The notes under the pieces: generated by a model | Seen by the model: only the letters and a program-made list of their open reading frames with translations | The model's database searches: none | What the model was told of the DNA's origin: nothing | Shown: positions 8,624-18,428 of the stretch, piece after piece | How positions within the stretch are numbered: the stretch's first letter is position 1 | Layout of the letters: every line of letters begins with the position of its first letter | DNA from: Streptomyces puniciscabiei | GTDB taxonomy: Bacteria; Actinomycetota; Actinomycetes; Streptomycetales; Streptomycetaceae | DNA: 64,000 bases | Assembly: GCF_006715785.1 (NCBI RefSeq) | Contig: NZ_VFNX01000004.1 | Span: 186,001 to 250,000, forward strand | Direction of reading: 5' to 3' | Translations under genes and position numbers: made by a program

Positions 8624-10510
8624 GTGACCGTGACCGACGCCTCGACAGAAGACTTCCCGCCGCCCCCTCCGCCACCGGCCACCATCACCTACGGCGGCAA
8701 GTTCGGGAAGAACCCGCTGGAAGAAGCCAGTTTCCGCGCCATGTGCGGGCGGCTGCCGGCGGTGCTGCGCAGCACCGCCGGCATGGCCTGGTCCGTCGAC
8801 CGCTCCGGGGTCGTGCTGCTCCTCGTCTGCCAGTTCCTCACCGGCGTGGCGGCCGCCGTGGTCCTCGGCTGCACCGCACAGGCCATGCGCCACATCCTCG
8901 GCACGGGCCCCGTGTCAGCACGTCTGCACGGAGCCCTGCCCGCGCTCGCGGTCGTCACCGCGGCGGCGGCGGTCGGCCGCATCAGCCGGGCCCTGGCCTC
9001 CTACGCCGACGGGCGGATCACCCCGCGCCTGGTGACCGAGGCCGACGTCGCGCTCGTCTCCGCCGTCTGCCGGGTGGAGGCCTCCGCCTGCGACGAGGAC
9101 GGCTTCGCCGACCGCCAGGAGGCCGCCGAGGTCGGCGTCACCCGCACCACCACGATGGTCAAGGACGCGCAGCAGTTCCTGGCCTCACTCATCCGCATGA
9201 TCGCCGCCGGCGGGGTCATCACGGCACTGCACTGGCTGATGCTCCCGCTGTTGCTGCTGGCCGTCCTGCCCGCGGGCGTGGGCGCCGTGCTCTCCGCCCG
9301 CGTCGACTACGAGACCCACTACGCCAACGTCGGCGACCGCAACGTACGCGGCATGATGCGCTGGTGGGCCACCTACTCGCGGCACGGCGACGAGGTCCGC
9401 GCCAACGGCATGACCGACTACCTCGTCCACTGGTACCGCGCGCTGTCCGAGCGCATCGACCGGCGCACCCTGACCGCCGCGCCCCGCATGCTCCGCATCG
9501 TGCTGGCGACCTCCGCCCTCGGCGGTGCCTTCCTGCTCCTCACCTGGGCCGCCCTCGCCTGGCTCGCCATGACCGGGCGGGTCGCCCTGCCCGTCGCCGC
9601 GACGGCGGTGGTGGCCGTGCAGACCACGCTCGCCGCGCTGTCCCAGTTCGTGACCTACGGCGCCGCGATGTTCCACACTTCCCTCTACCTCGCCGACATG
9701 CGCTCGTTCCTCGACATGGCGGCCGAACGGGCCCCGAGGCGGGGTGAGTCGACGATCCCGGACGAGGTCGAGGAGATCCGGCTCGAGGAGGTCGTCCACC
9801 ACTACCCCGGCAAGGACGAGCCCGCCGTGGACGGTGTCTCCCTCACCCTGCGGCGCGGCGAGATCCTCGCGATCGTGGGCGAGAACGGCTCCGGCAAGTC
9901 CACGCTGACCAAGCTCATCACCGGCATCCTGCTGCCGGACAAGGGCCGGGTCCTGTGGGACGGTGTCGACCTCGCGCGCGCCCGGCCCGACTCCGTCTGG
10001 CGCCGGACCGCACTCGTCCCGCAGAACTTCGCCTGCTGGCCGCTGCGCGCCAGGGAGAACATCACACTCGGTCAGCCGCGCACCCATGACGACGGTCCGG
10101 TGTGGGAGGCCGTCGACGCGGTCGGCATGCGCGAGGCGGTCGAGCGGCTCCCGCACGGTCTCGACACCCTGCTCGCACGCGAGATCTTCGGCGGCGCCGA
10201 ACTGTCCGGGGGGCAGTGGCAGCGCCTGGCCTGCGGGCGCGCGCTGTACCGCCGTACCCCGCTGCTCATCCTGGACGAGCCGACGTCACAGATGGATCCG
10301 CGCGGCGAGCACCAGATCTTCCTGGAGATCAAACGCATCGCTGCGCGCCGTATCACCATCGTGGTCACCCACCAGCTGGAGAACACCCGCCTCGCGGACC
10401 GGATCGTCGTCCTGCGTGACGGCCGCGTCGTGGAGCAGGGCGGCTACGACGACCTCGTGCACGCCGACGGCCTCTTCGCCGAACTCGTCGCCCTGGCCAA
10501 GGACCGGTAG
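8624..10510 (+). CDS. ABC transporter, fused permease and ATPase
   Basis: A 628-aa half-size ABC exporter subunit that would dimerise in the membrane. After a proline-rich N-terminus (PPPPPPP at about residues 14-20), hydrophobic segments occur near residues 60-90, 100-125, 190-230 and 290-340. The nucleotide-binding domain occupies about residues 385-620: Walker A GENGSGKST, Q-loop LVPQNF, signature LSGGQWQRLACG, Walker B LLILDEPTS and the switch His in VTHQLEN. GTG at 8624 was chosen for its AGGAGG site 7 nt upstream; an earlier frame extension lacks such a site. The substrate is unknown and no biosynthetic genes adjoin it. Confidence 0.88.
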   Translation: MTVTDASTEDFPPPPPPPATITYGGKFGKNPLEEASFRAMCGRLPAVLRSTAGMAWSVDRSGVVLLLVCQFLTGVAAAVVLGCTAQAMRHILGTGPVSARLHGALPALAVVTAAAAVGRISRALASYADGRITPRLVTEADVALVSAVCRVEASACDEDGFADRQEAAEVGVTRTTTMVKDAQQFLASLIRMIAAGGVITALHWLMLPLLLLAVLPAGVGAVLSARVDYETHYANVGDRNVRGMMRWWATYSRHGDEVRANGMTDYLVHWYRALSERIDRRTLTAAPRMLRIVLATSALGGAFLLLTWAALAWLAMTGRVALPVAATAVVAVQTTLAALSQFVTYGAAMFHTSLYLADMRSFLDMAAERAPRRGESTIPDEVEEIRLEEVVHHYPGKDEPAVDGVSLTLRRGEILAIVGENGSGKSTLTKLITGILLPDKGRVLWDGVDLARARPDSVWRRTALVPQNFACWPLRARENITLGQPRTHDDGPVWEAVDAVGMREAVERLPHGLDTLLAREIFGGAELSGGQWQRLACGRALYRRTPLLILDEPTSQMDPRGEHQIFLEIKRIAARRITIVVTHQLENTRLADRIVVLRDGRVVEQGGYDDLVHADGLFAELVALAKDR

Positions 10511-10634
10511 CGCGTGCAGGGCCGGACCGCGCCCTATACGATCATGATCACGCTGACGGAGAAGTCCCGCCCGGTACCCGGACCCGCGCCGTGTGGCACC
10601 CCGGCGGGACCCCACCGACGAGGGGAACCGAACG

Positions 10635-11621
10635 ATGGAGTACGTCAAGCTCGGCACGAGCGGCCTGGAGGTCTCCCGGCTGGCGCTGGGCTGCATGAGC
10701 TACGGCGTTCCCGACCGGGGGCCGCATCCCTGGACCCTGGACGAGGAGGCCGCCCGCCCGCTCGTCCGCCAGGCCCTGGACGCGGGGATCACGTTCTTCG
10801 ACACCGCCAACAGCTACTCCGCCGGCACCAGCGAGGAGATCGTCGGCCGGGCGCTCGGCGAGCTGACCCGGCGCGAGGACGTCGTGATCGCCACCAAGGT
10901 CTACTTCGCGGTCGAGAACGGCGCGGCGCGCAGCGACCGTCCCAACCGGTCCGGCCTGTCCCGCAAGGCGATCATGACCGAGATCGACCAGAGCCTGCGC
11001 CGGCTCGGCACCGACTACGTGGACCTCTACCAGATCCACCGCTTCGACCCGCACACCCCGGTCGAGGAGACGATGGAGGCGCTGCACGACGTGGTCAGGG
11101 CGGGCAAGGCCCGGTACATCGGGGCGAGTTCGATGTATGCCTGGCAGTTCGCCACGCTGCAGCACACCGCCGAGCGGCACGGCTGGACGAAGTTCATCAG
11201 CATGCAGAACCACTACAACCTCCTGTACCGGGAGGAGGAGCGCGAGATGCTGCCGCTCTGCGCCGACCAGGGCGTCGGCGTGATCCCGTGGAGCCCGCTG
11301 GCCCGTGGCCGGCTCACCCGGGACTGGGACGCCACCAGTGTCCGCGGCGAGACGGATGCCTACGGCCGCACCCTGTACCAGCCGGACGACAAGCGGATCG
11401 TCGACGCCGTCGCCGCGATCGCCGAACGGCGTGGCGTCCCGCGGGCCCAGGTGGCCCTGGCCTGGGTCGCCTCCCGCCCGGGTGTCACCGCCCCCATCGT
11501 CGGTGCCACCAAGCCCCACCACGTCCCGGACGCGCTCGCCGCGCTCGACCTCCGGCTCACCGACGACGAGATCCGGGAACTCGAAGAGCCGTACACGCCC
11601 AGGGGGATCGCCGGTCACTGA
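10635..11621 (+). CDS. Aldo/keto reductase
   Basis: A 328-aa (beta/alpha)8 NADPH-dependent oxidoreductase of the AKR superfamily, YajO/Gpr-like group. It begins MEYVKLGTSGLEVSRLALG. Catalytic residues are visible as Asp in FFDTANSYS (about 55), Tyr in the same motif, Lys in IATKVYF (about 84) and His in YQIHRFD (about 131). Full length for the family. ATG at 10635 is preceded by GAGGGGAA. The substrate is unknown. A 13-bp hairpin at 11651-11682 probably ends its transcript. Confidence 0.92.
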   Translation: MEYVKLGTSGLEVSRLALGCMSYGVPDRGPHPWTLDEEAARPLVRQALDAGITFFDTANSYSAGTSEEIVGRALGELTRREDVVIATKVYFAVENGAARSDRPNRSGLSRKAIMTEIDQSLRRLGTDYVDLYQIHRFDPHTPVEETMEALHDVVRAGKARYIGASSMYAWQFATLQHTAERHGWTKFISMQNHYNLLYREEEREMLPLCADQGVGVIPWSPLARGRLTRDWDATSVRGETDAYGRTLYQPDDKRIVDAVAAIAERRGVPRAQVALAWVASRPGVTAPIVGATKPHHVPDALAALDLRLTDDEIRELEEPYTPRGIAGH

Positions 11622-11650
11622 GCCCCACCGCGCGCCGGGCTCTCGCCGTA

Positions 11651-11682
11651 CGCCCGTCTGTCCTTTCCTGGACAGACGGGCG
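11651..11682 (+). terminator. Hairpin after aldo/keto reductase
   Basis: A perfect 13-bp stem (CGCCCGTCTGTCC and its complement) around a 6-nt loop, 29 nt after the stop codon. It lacks a U-tract. It lies immediately upstream of the next gene's promoter region. Confidence 0.7.
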
Positions 11683-11740
11683 TCACCGTATCTAGAGTCC
11701 TTGTCCAAGGTTGGAAAATCAGTCCAATGAGGAGACGGTC

Positions 11741-12709
11741 ATGGCCGCAGCGTCCCCCGTAACGTTCGACGACGTCCGTGCGGCCGCCGCACGCCTCGAA
11801 GGCATCGCCCACCGCACCCCGGTTCTCACCTCGCGCACCCTGAACGCCCTCGTCGGCGCCGAGGTGTTCATCAAGTGCGAGAACTTCCAGCGCGTCGGCG
11901 CCTTCAAGTTCCGCGGCGCCTACAACGCGGCCGCCCAGCTCTCCCCGGACCAGCTGGCCAAGGGCATCGCCGCCTACTCCTCCGGCAACCACGCCCAGGC
12001 CACCGCCCTGGCCGCGCGCGAACTCGGCACCAGCGCGGTCATCCTGATGCCCGAGGACGCCCCACACGTCAAGCGCCAGGCGACCGCCGGATACGGCGCC
12101 GAGATCATCACGTACGACCGCTACACCGAGGACCGCACCGCGCTCGGTACGGCGCTGGCCGAGGACCGCGGCCTGGCCCTCATCCCGCCCTACGACCATC
12201 CCCACGTCATCGCCGGACAGGGCACCGCCACCCTGGAACTCCTCGACGAGACGGGCCCGCTCGACGCCCTGCTCGTGCCGGTCGGCGGCGGCGGCCTGAT
12301 CGCCGGCAGCGCCACCGCCGCCAAGGCCCTGCACCCCGGCATCCGGGTCGTCGGCGTGGAGCCTGAGGAGGGCGACGACACCAAGCGGTCCCTGGAGAGC
12401 GGCGCCCGCGTCACCCTGCCCGTGCCCCGGACCATCGCCGACGGACAGGCGCTGCCCACGCCCGGCGAGATCACCTTCGAGATCAACCGCCGCCTGGTCG
12501 ACGACATCGCCCTGGTCAGCGACGCGGAGATCGTCACCGCCATGCGCTTCGCCTTCGAACGCCTGAAGATCGTCCTCGAACCCAGCGGAGCCACCGGCCT
12601 CGCCGCACTCCTGGCCGGCCGCGTCGACAAGCTCCCGCCCCGCATCGGTGTCATCGCCTCCGGCGGCAACATCGACGCCGGGAGGTTCGCCGAACTCATC
12701 GCCGGATGA
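11741..12709 (+). CDS. PLP-dependent threonine/serine dehydratase (or serine racemase)
   Basis: A 322-aa fold-type II PLP enzyme. The PLP-binding lysine lies in FKFRGAYN (about residue 56), the substrate-contact loop is SSGNHAQA (about 79-86) and the glycine-rich phosphate-binding loop is VGGGGLIAG (about 183-191). It resembles catabolic threonine ammonia-lyases and serine racemases and lacks the C-terminal ACT regulatory domain of biosynthetic IlvA. It should deaminate Thr or Ser to an oxo-acid and ammonia. ATG at 11741 is preceded by GAGGAG. It is monocistronic. Confidence 0.9.
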   Translation: MAAASPVTFDDVRAAAARLEGIAHRTPVLTSRTLNALVGAEVFIKCENFQRVGAFKFRGAYNAAAQLSPDQLAKGIAAYSSGNHAQATALAARELGTSAVILMPEDAPHVKRQATAGYGAEIITYDRYTEDRTALGTALAEDRGLALIPPYDHPHVIAGQGTATLELLDETGPLDALLVPVGGGGLIAGSATAAKALHPGIRVVGVEPEEGDDTKRSLESGARVTLPVPRTIADGQALPTPGEITFEINRRLVDDIALVSDAEIVTAMRFAFERLKIVLEPSGATGLAALLAGRVDKLPPRIGVIASGGNIDAGRFAELIAG

Positions 12710-12865
12710 CCGGAGTTGCGGCGCATGGTGCTCCTCGGATTCTGCGCGGGCGGTGAACCGGCGCCGCACCGCGGGCTCGGGCCGTTGTCAGTGGTCGCCC
12801 TTACGGTTTGATCAGTGAGGACCCGCGGGAACGGCCGCGGGTCCGTCCTGGGGGAGGGGTGTGCC

Positions 12866-14317
12866 ATGACCACGGCGTCCGCGGCTACGACGACGTATCT
12901 GGAGCTGTCGCAGGAGAGCGGCGGCGCCCACAAGTTCTACGAAGTGACCGTCGACGGCTCGGTGGTGACGGTGCGGTACGGCAGGATCGGCGCCACCGGT
13001 CAGATCCAGACGACGACCTTCCCGACCGCGGAGTAGGCAAGGGCGGCCGCCGCCAGGAAGGTGGGGGAGAAGGTCCGCAAGGGATACGCCCCGGCGGTCC
13101 AGGGGCAGCGCGCCCCGCGCCCGGTGACCCGGCGTCAGGTCAGCTCGGCCCCGTCCACCGCGCGGGCGGTGGCTCCGGTGCTGTGGCGGTTCCGCACCGG
13201 TTCCGCCGCCTTCGGCATCCATGTCGACGACACACACTGCTGGGTCGGCAACCAGGCGGGTGACGTCTACACCCTCGGCCACGACGGCGCCGTCCTCGCC
13301 CGGTTCGGTCTGCCGGACGGGGTGAAGTGCCTGGTCGCCGACGACTTCTGGATCTACGCGGGCTGCGACGACGGCAAGGTCTACGACCTCTCCTCCAAGC
13401 TGCCCTTCGCCGCGTACGACATCGCCGCCGACGTCGACATCTTCTGGCTGGACATCCACGAGGGCATCCTGAACGTGTCCGACCGCGACGGCCGGCTGAC
13501 CGTCATCGACCACGAGGACGAACACCAGTGGGCCCGCCGCAGCCAGGGCGGACACGCCTGGATGGTGCGCGCCGACGACCGCGCCGTCTACCACGGCCAC
13601 CACCGTGGCGTCACCGCCTACGCGCCCGACGGCAGCGGCGAGTTGTGGCACACGGCCACCAAGGGCAGCGTGCTGTTCGGCTGGCAGGAGGACGACGCCG
13701 TCTACGCGGGCACGGGCCACCGCGTGGTCCAGCGGCTGTCGAAGGCGACCGGCGCCATCGAGGCGACGTACGCCTGTGACAGCGCGGTCTACTCATGTGC
13801 CACCTCCCCGGGCGGTCGGTTCGTCTTCGCCGGGGACGCCGCGTCCTCCGTCTACTGCTTCGACCAGCAGGGCACGCGCCTGTGGAAGCTGGGCACGGGC
13901 GGCGGCTCGGCGCTGTCGATGCAGTACCGCGGCGAGCGGCTGTACCTGGTGACCACCGACGGCTCGCTGGTGTGCGTCGACGCGAGCGAGACGGCCATCG
14001 CCGCGGCCGAGCAGGGCACGGTGCCGGTGGCGCGGGACGTCAAGCTCGCCGCGGCCCTGCCGACCTACCAGCCCGCCACCGCCGCGGCCGCGGTGTCCAC
14101 CGTCGCGCAGGCTCCTGCCGGAGCCGTGGTGGTCGAATGCGTGCGGGACGGCGGCCGGCTGCGGGTGCACGTGGTGTCCGAGGGCTACGACGCCTCCTGG
14201 AACGTCCAGTTCCCGCGCGCGATACGTGAGCCGGGCGCCCGCTATGTGGTGGACGCCCTGCACCCGGCGGCCGGCGGTTTCTACCGCATCCGCGGCGACA
14301 TCCGCCGCCTGCTGTGA
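12866..14317 (+). pseudogene. WGR-domain beta-propeller protein interrupted by an in-frame TAG
   Basis: One reading frame of 484 codons encodes an N-terminal WGR domain (residues 8-70, including YEVTVDGSVVTVRYGRIG) and a repetitive beta-propeller-like region with blades such as DDTHCWVGNQAGDVYTL and DDRAVYHGHHRGVTAY. The frame is broken by TAG at 13034-13036 (codon 57), inside the WGR domain, after TTTFPTAE. Downstream, ARAAAARKVGEKVRKGY continues in the same frame. As recalled, Streptomyces relatives have Lys or another sense codon here. As written, the gene gives a 56-aa fragment, and possibly a reinitiated propeller from ATG/GTG codons near 13061. ATG at 12866 has a GGGGAGGGG site. The family's function is not known to me. 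It could be a recent nonsense mutation, a sequencing error or suppressed readthrough. Confidence 0.85.
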
Positions 14318-14448
14318 CGCCGTCACTGCCTCCGGGCGGCCACCCGTGCCTCAGGTCCGCACGCCGTCGCCTACGTCGGCAACTACCGTGCCCTACCGGG
14401 ACGTTGACGGGTGTACGCGCGCGCTCCGGCACAGCAGGACGCGAGCCG

Positions 14449-16032
14449 TCAGGGGCGTACGCTCTCGGCCTCCGCCAGCACCTCCCGCGCCACCGGGAGC
14501 ACCTCGGCGCGGTCCTGAGGGACCAGGCCGATGCGGGTACGGCGGTCCAGGAGGTCCGACTCGTCGAGCGCGCCCTCGTGCCGGACCGCCCACAGCAGTT
14601 CCGCGCGGGTCACCGGATGGCCGGGCAGGACCGGCTCGGCCAGGGCGGGGTCCTCGGCCGCGAGGGCGTGGACGGCCTCGGCCTCGGTGCCGTAGCGGCG
14701 GACCAGGCGCGGGGGCGCGGACAGGGCGCGCAGCCGGGCGGGGGCGGCGGCGCCGACCAGGGGCAGCGCGGCGGTGGGGGAGGGCGCGGCCGTCAGTCCC
14801 CGCGCGGCGGTCGCGGCGTCCACGGCGTCCTGGGCCATCCGCCGGTAGGTGGTGAGCTTGCCGCCGACGATCGTCGTGATGCCGTCGGGGGACGTCAGCA
14901 CCGCGTGCCGGCGGGAGATGTCGGAGGTGCGGGCGGGTTCGCCGTCACGGCCGTCGTGTCCGGAGGTGTCCAGCAGGGGGCGCAGACCGGCGAAGGCGCC
15001 GACGACCTCCTCCCGGGCCACCGGTGCGTCCAGGACCGAGCCCAGCACGTCCAGCAGGAAACCGATGTCGGTCTCGGGCACGTCCGGGACGTCCGGGATC
15101 CCGCCCTCGACCGGCTCGTCGGTGAGACCGACGTACACCCGGCCGTCGCCCTGGGGCAGGACCAGGACGAAGCGGTTGGTCTCACCGGGTATCGGGATGT
15201 GCAGGCCGGCCGGCAGGGTGCCGAGCCGTTCCGAGCGCAGTACCAGATGGGTGCCGCGGGAGGGCCGGATCCGGATGCCCTCGACGAGGTCGCCCGCCCA
15301 CACCCCGGTCGCGTTGATGACCGCGCGGGCCCTGATCTCGCCCTCCTCGCCGGTGAGTTCGTCGCGGATCCGGGCACCGGTGCCGGTCAGCTCCAGCACC
15401 CTGACCCGGGTCAGCACCCGGGCGCCCTGCGCGGCGGCCGTTCTGGCCAGGGCGGTCACCAGCCGGGCGTCGTCGGTCACCTTGCCGTCCCAGGACAGCA
15501 GTCCGCCGCGCAGTCCGGCCGGGCGGACCGCCGGCGCCAGGTGCCGGGACTCCGTCGCCGTCAGCCGGCGCGGGCCGGGCAGGACCTGGCGCGGGGTCCG
15601 GGCGGCCAGCCGCAGCATGTCCCCGGCGCGGAACCCGGCCCACGCCAGCGAGGCCTGGGCCCGGGACACCAGCGGGGTCAGCGGCAGGACGAACGGCTGG
15701 GCGGCCACCAGGTGCGGGGCGGTCCGTGTCATCAGCACTCCGCGCTCGACCGCGCTCTCGTGCGCGACGTCGAACTGCGCGGAGGCCAGATAGCGCAGGC
15801 CGCCGTGGATGAGCTTCGAGCTCCAGCGGGAGGTGCCGAAGGCCAGGTCGTGGGCGTCCACCGCGGCGACGTCAAGACCGCGGGCCGCCGCGTCCAGGGC
15901 GGCTCCGGCCCCGGTGGCGCCGAGCCCGACGACCAGGACGTCGACGACCCTGCCGTCGGTGGCCTCGGCCAGTTCGCGCCTGCGGCGGTGGGCGCTCAGG
16001 GACGAGCCGGCGCCGGTCCGGGTGTGGCTCAT
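14449..16032 (-). CDS. glpD: FAD-dependent glycerol-3-phosphate dehydrogenase
   Basis: A 527-aa membrane-associated flavoenzyme oxidising sn-glycerol-3-phosphate to dihydroxyacetone phosphate. The FAD-binding Rossmann motif VVGLGATGAGAALDAA is at about residues 34-49, followed by the GlpD signature GTSRWSSKLIHGGLRYL (about 67-83) and GGKLTTYR near residue 375. A C-terminal DAO_C domain with EGALDESDLLDRRTR is present. Its ATG overlaps the stop of the upstream TetR gene (ATGA), so both are co-expressed. The divergent alkyl-DHAP synthase-like gene would use its DHAP product, possibly after acylation. Confidence 0.93.
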   Translation of the reverse strand: MSHTRTGAGSSLSAHRRRRELAEATDGRVVDVLVVGLGATGAGAALDAAARGLDVAAVDAHDLAFGTSRWSSKLIHGGLRYLASAQFDVAHESAVERGVLMTRTAPHLVAAQPFVLPLTPLVSRAQASLAWAGFRAGDMLRLAARTPRQVLPGPRRLTATESRHLAPAVRPAGLRGGLLSWDGKVTDDARLVTALARTAAAQGARVLTRVRVLELTGTGARIRDELTGEEGEIRARAVINATGVWAGDLVEGIRIRPSRGTHLVLRSERLGTLPAGLHIPIPGETNRFVLVLPQGDGRVYVGLTDEPVEGGIPDVPDVPETDIGFLLDVLGSVLDAPVAREEVVGAFAGLRPLLDTSGHDGRDGEPARTSDISRRHAVLTSPDGITTIVGGKLTTYRRMAQDAVDAATAARGLTAAPSPTAALPLVGAAAPARLRALSAPPRLVRRYGTEAEAVHALAAEDPALAEPVLPGHPVTRAELLWAVRHEGALDESDLLDRRTRIGLVPQDRAEVLPVAREVLAEAESVRP

Positions 16033-16628
16033 GGCGTGAGGGTCCTCTCCAGGAGGGTGCGCAACTCGCCGAGGAAGGCCGCGGAGTCGAGCTCCGGATC
16101 GTCCTCGTCGGTCATCGTGCGCAGGGACAGGGTGAACGACTGCACGGTCAACAGCAGCGCGCGGGCCTGCCGTTCGACATGCCCGGGGCGCACGGAGCCG
16201 TCCGCGTGGCCCTCGCGCAGCCCGTCGGCCAGCAGCGCCAGCAACGCCTCCTGGCTCGCTCCACGGCGGTCGAGCACATAGGGGAGCAGCAGTTCCGGAT
16301 CGACGTCGACGATCTTGCGGAAGAGCGGGTGCGCCCGGAAGGCCTCGACGCCCGCCACCAGTCCGTCCACGATCCGGGTGCGGGTGTCCGTACCGGAGCC
16401 GGGTTCGGGGATCGCCCGGGTGGCCACGTCGATCCACTCGCGCGTCATCAGGTCGCCCACGAGGGTCCGCAGATCCGGCCAGCGCCGGTACAGCGTCATC
16501 CGCGAGACACCGGCGCGGCGGGCCACGTCGGCGAGGGTGGTGCGGCGGACCCCGACGGCCAGCACACAGTCGCGCACCGCGTCGAGCACCTGATCGTTGT
16601 CCGAACCGTTGTGACGAATAGGCGTCAT
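16029..16628 (-). CDS. TetR-family transcriptional regulator
   Basis: A 199-aa regulator with an N-terminal TetR HTH at about residues 12-58 (RRTTLADVARRAGVSRMTLYRRW) and a helical ligand-binding domain. It is transcribed with glpD and divergently from the oxidase at 16758, with 129 bp between. A dyad at 16631-16643 lies directly upstream of its start and overlaps a TACACT -10-like box only 7 nt from the ATG. The transcript is therefore probably leaderless and autoregulated. The likely target is the whole divergent module. Confidence 0.9.
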   Translation of the reverse strand: MTPIRHNGSDNDQVLDAVRDCVLAVGVRRTTLADVARRAGVSRMTLYRRWPDLRTLVGDLMTREWIDVATRAIPEPGSGTDTRTRIVDGLVAGVEAFRAHPLFRKIVDVDPELLLPYVLDRRGASQEALLALLADGLREGHADGSVRPGHVERQARALLLTVQSFTLSLRTMTDEDDPELDSAAFLGELRTLLERTLTP

Positions 16629-16630
16629 GT

Positions 16631-16643
16631 GTCACAGTGTAAC
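16631..16643. promoter_or_regulatory. Dyad operator/promoter in TetR-oxidase intergenic region
   Basis: GTCACAGTGTAAC is an imperfect dyad with GT-x-AC ends. Read leftward it contains TACACT, a -10-like box 7 nt before the TetR ATG. This fits an autoregulatory TetR site over a leaderless start. Confidence 0.5.
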
Positions 16644-16757
16644 GCCCCGGGGGCCGGGCGCAGCAGACACCGTCCCCCGGAGACGGCCCGTCGGCCGTCG
16701 CGCCAACCGAGTACACCGAGCACATCGAGCACACCGACCCGTGAGGACGACCGTTCA

Positions 16758-18350
16758 ATGGACATGCTGTGGAACGGCTGGGGCGACCCGGCCAAGGCGG
16801 CCCCGCTGCCCGAGTCGGTGACCGGACTGCTGCGCGACCTGCTCGGGGTCAAGCCCCGCACCGCGCCCGCGCTCGCCCTCGAGGACATCGACCTGCCCGC
16901 CACCACAGCCGCCCGCGCCGCGCTCAAGTCGCTCACCGAGGCCGTCGGCGCCGCGGAGCACGTCCGCACCGACAGCGAGAGCCGCATCCGGCACACCCGC
17001 GGCAAGTCCACCCCCGACCTGCTGCGCGTCCGCGCCGGGGACTTCTCGGACGTCCCGCAGGCCGTGGTGCTGCCCGGCTCCCACGACGAGGTCCTCGCCG
17101 TCCTGCGCGCCTGCGCCGCGCACGGCCTGGCCGTCGTCCCCTTCGGCGGCGGCACCTCGGTCGTCGGCGGACTCGCCCCCCAGCGCAGTGCGTTCATCGC
17201 GCTGGACCTGCGCCGCATGAACGGCCTGCTCGACCTGGACCCGGTCTCGCGTACCGCCGTGCTCCAGCCCGGTCTGCGTGCCCCCGAGGCCGAGGCCCTG
17301 CTCGCCGAACAGGGATTCACCCTCGGCCACTTCCCCCAGTCCTTCGAGTGGGCCACCATCGGCGGCTTCGCGGCCGCCCGCTCCAGCGGCCAGGCGTCCG
17401 CCGGATACGGCCGCTTCGACGAGATGGTCCTCGGCCTGACCCTCGCCACCCCCGAGGGCACCATCGAGACCGGCCGCGCCCCGCGCTCCGCCGCCGGACC
17501 CGACCTGCGCCAGCTGGTCCTCGGCTCGGAGGGCGCCTTCGGCGTCATCACCTCCGTCACCGTGCGGATCCGCCCGCTGCCGCAGGTTCGGATCTACGAG
17601 GGCTGGCGGTTCGCCTCCTTCGAGGAGGGCTCCGCCGCGCTGCGCAGGCTCGCCCAGGACGGTCCCCGGCCGACCGTGCTCCGGCTGTCCGACGAGACGG
17701 AGACCCTCATCGGCCTGGCCCAGCCCGACGCCATCGGCGGCGACCTGTCGCAGAGCGCGGCCGGCTGCCTGGCCATCACCGGCTACGAGGGCACGGCCGA
17801 GGACACCGCGCAGCGCCGGGAACAGGCGGCGGCCGTCCTCACCGCCTGCGGCGGCACCCTCCTCGGTGCGGAACCGGGCGAACGCTGGGCCCACGGCCGC
17901 TTCTCCGCGCCGTACCTGCGCGACGCCCTGCTCGACGTCGGCGCCTTCGCCGAGACCCTGGAGACCGCCGCCTTCTGGTCCCGTGTCCCCGACCTGTACA
18001 CGGCCGTGCGCACCGCCCTCACCGACACCCTCACCGAGGCCGGCACCCCGCCCCTGGTGATGTGCCACATCTCCCATGTGTACGAGAACGGCGCCTCGCT
18101 GTACTTCACGGTCGTCAGCGCCCAGGGCGAGGACCCGGTGGCACACTGGACGCCCGCCAAGCGCGCGGCCAACGAGGCCGTACTGGCGGCCGGCGGCACC
18201 ATCTCCCACCACCACGGCGTCGGCACCGACCACCGCGACTGGTACGAGCGCGAGGCCGGACCGCTCGGCATCTCCGCCCTGCGCGCCGTCAAACGCCGCC
18301 TGGACCCCGAGGGCGTCCTCAACCCCGGCGTCCTGCTCCCCATCGACTGA
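16758..18350 (+). CDS. FAD-binding oxidase, alkyldihydroxyacetonephosphate synthase-like
   Basis: A 530-aa flavoprotein of the FAD_binding_4/FAD-oxidase_C family. Residues 100-280 hold the PCMH FAD domain, with PFGGGTSVVGGL (about 131-142) and the GYGRFDEMVLGL region (about 217). The C-terminal domain contains ISHHHGVGTDHRDWY (about 481-495), the HHHG motif characteristic of alkylglycerone-phosphate synthase. That enzyme exchanges the acyl group of acyl-DHAP for a fatty alcohol, the committed step of ether-lipid synthesis. A related role is likely because glpD (DHAP producer) diverges from it and a lipid kinase follows. ATG at 16758. Other FAD oxidases with the same fold cannot be excluded. 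Confidence 0.85.
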   Translation: MDMLWNGWGDPAKAAPLPESVTGLLRDLLGVKPRTAPALALEDIDLPATTAARAALKSLTEAVGAAEHVRTDSESRIRHTRGKSTPDLLRVRAGDFSDVPQAVVLPGSHDEVLAVLRACAAHGLAVVPFGGGTSVVGGLAPQRSAFIALDLRRMNGLLDLDPVSRTAVLQPGLRAPEAEALLAEQGFTLGHFPQSFEWATIGGFAAARSSGQASAGYGRFDEMVLGLTLATPEGTIETGRAPRSAAGPDLRQLVLGSEGAFGVITSVTVRIRPLPQVRIYEGWRFASFEEGSAALRRLAQDGPRPTVLRLSDETETLIGLAQPDAIGGDLSQSAAGCLAITGYEGTAEDTAQRREQAAAVLTACGGTLLGAEPGERWAHGRFSAPYLRDALLDVGAFAETLETAAFWSRVPDLYTAVRTALTDTLTEAGTPPLVMCHISHVYENGASLYFTVVSAQGEDPVAHWTPAKRAANEAVLAAGGTISHHHGVGTDHRDWYEREAGPLGISALRAVKRRLDPEGVLNPGVLLPID

Positions 18351-18428
18351 CCCACCGCCCCACTCACCCACCGCCCCACTGATCCACGGACCGGTCCCAC
18401 CCGATCCGCCTGCTTCGGAGGCACACCG

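Noticed and set aside
9185..10156. Long open frame antisense to the ABC transporter
   Set aside because: Antisense long frames are common in high-GC DNA; the sense frame contains complete ABC motifs and the antisense product has no recognisable domain.
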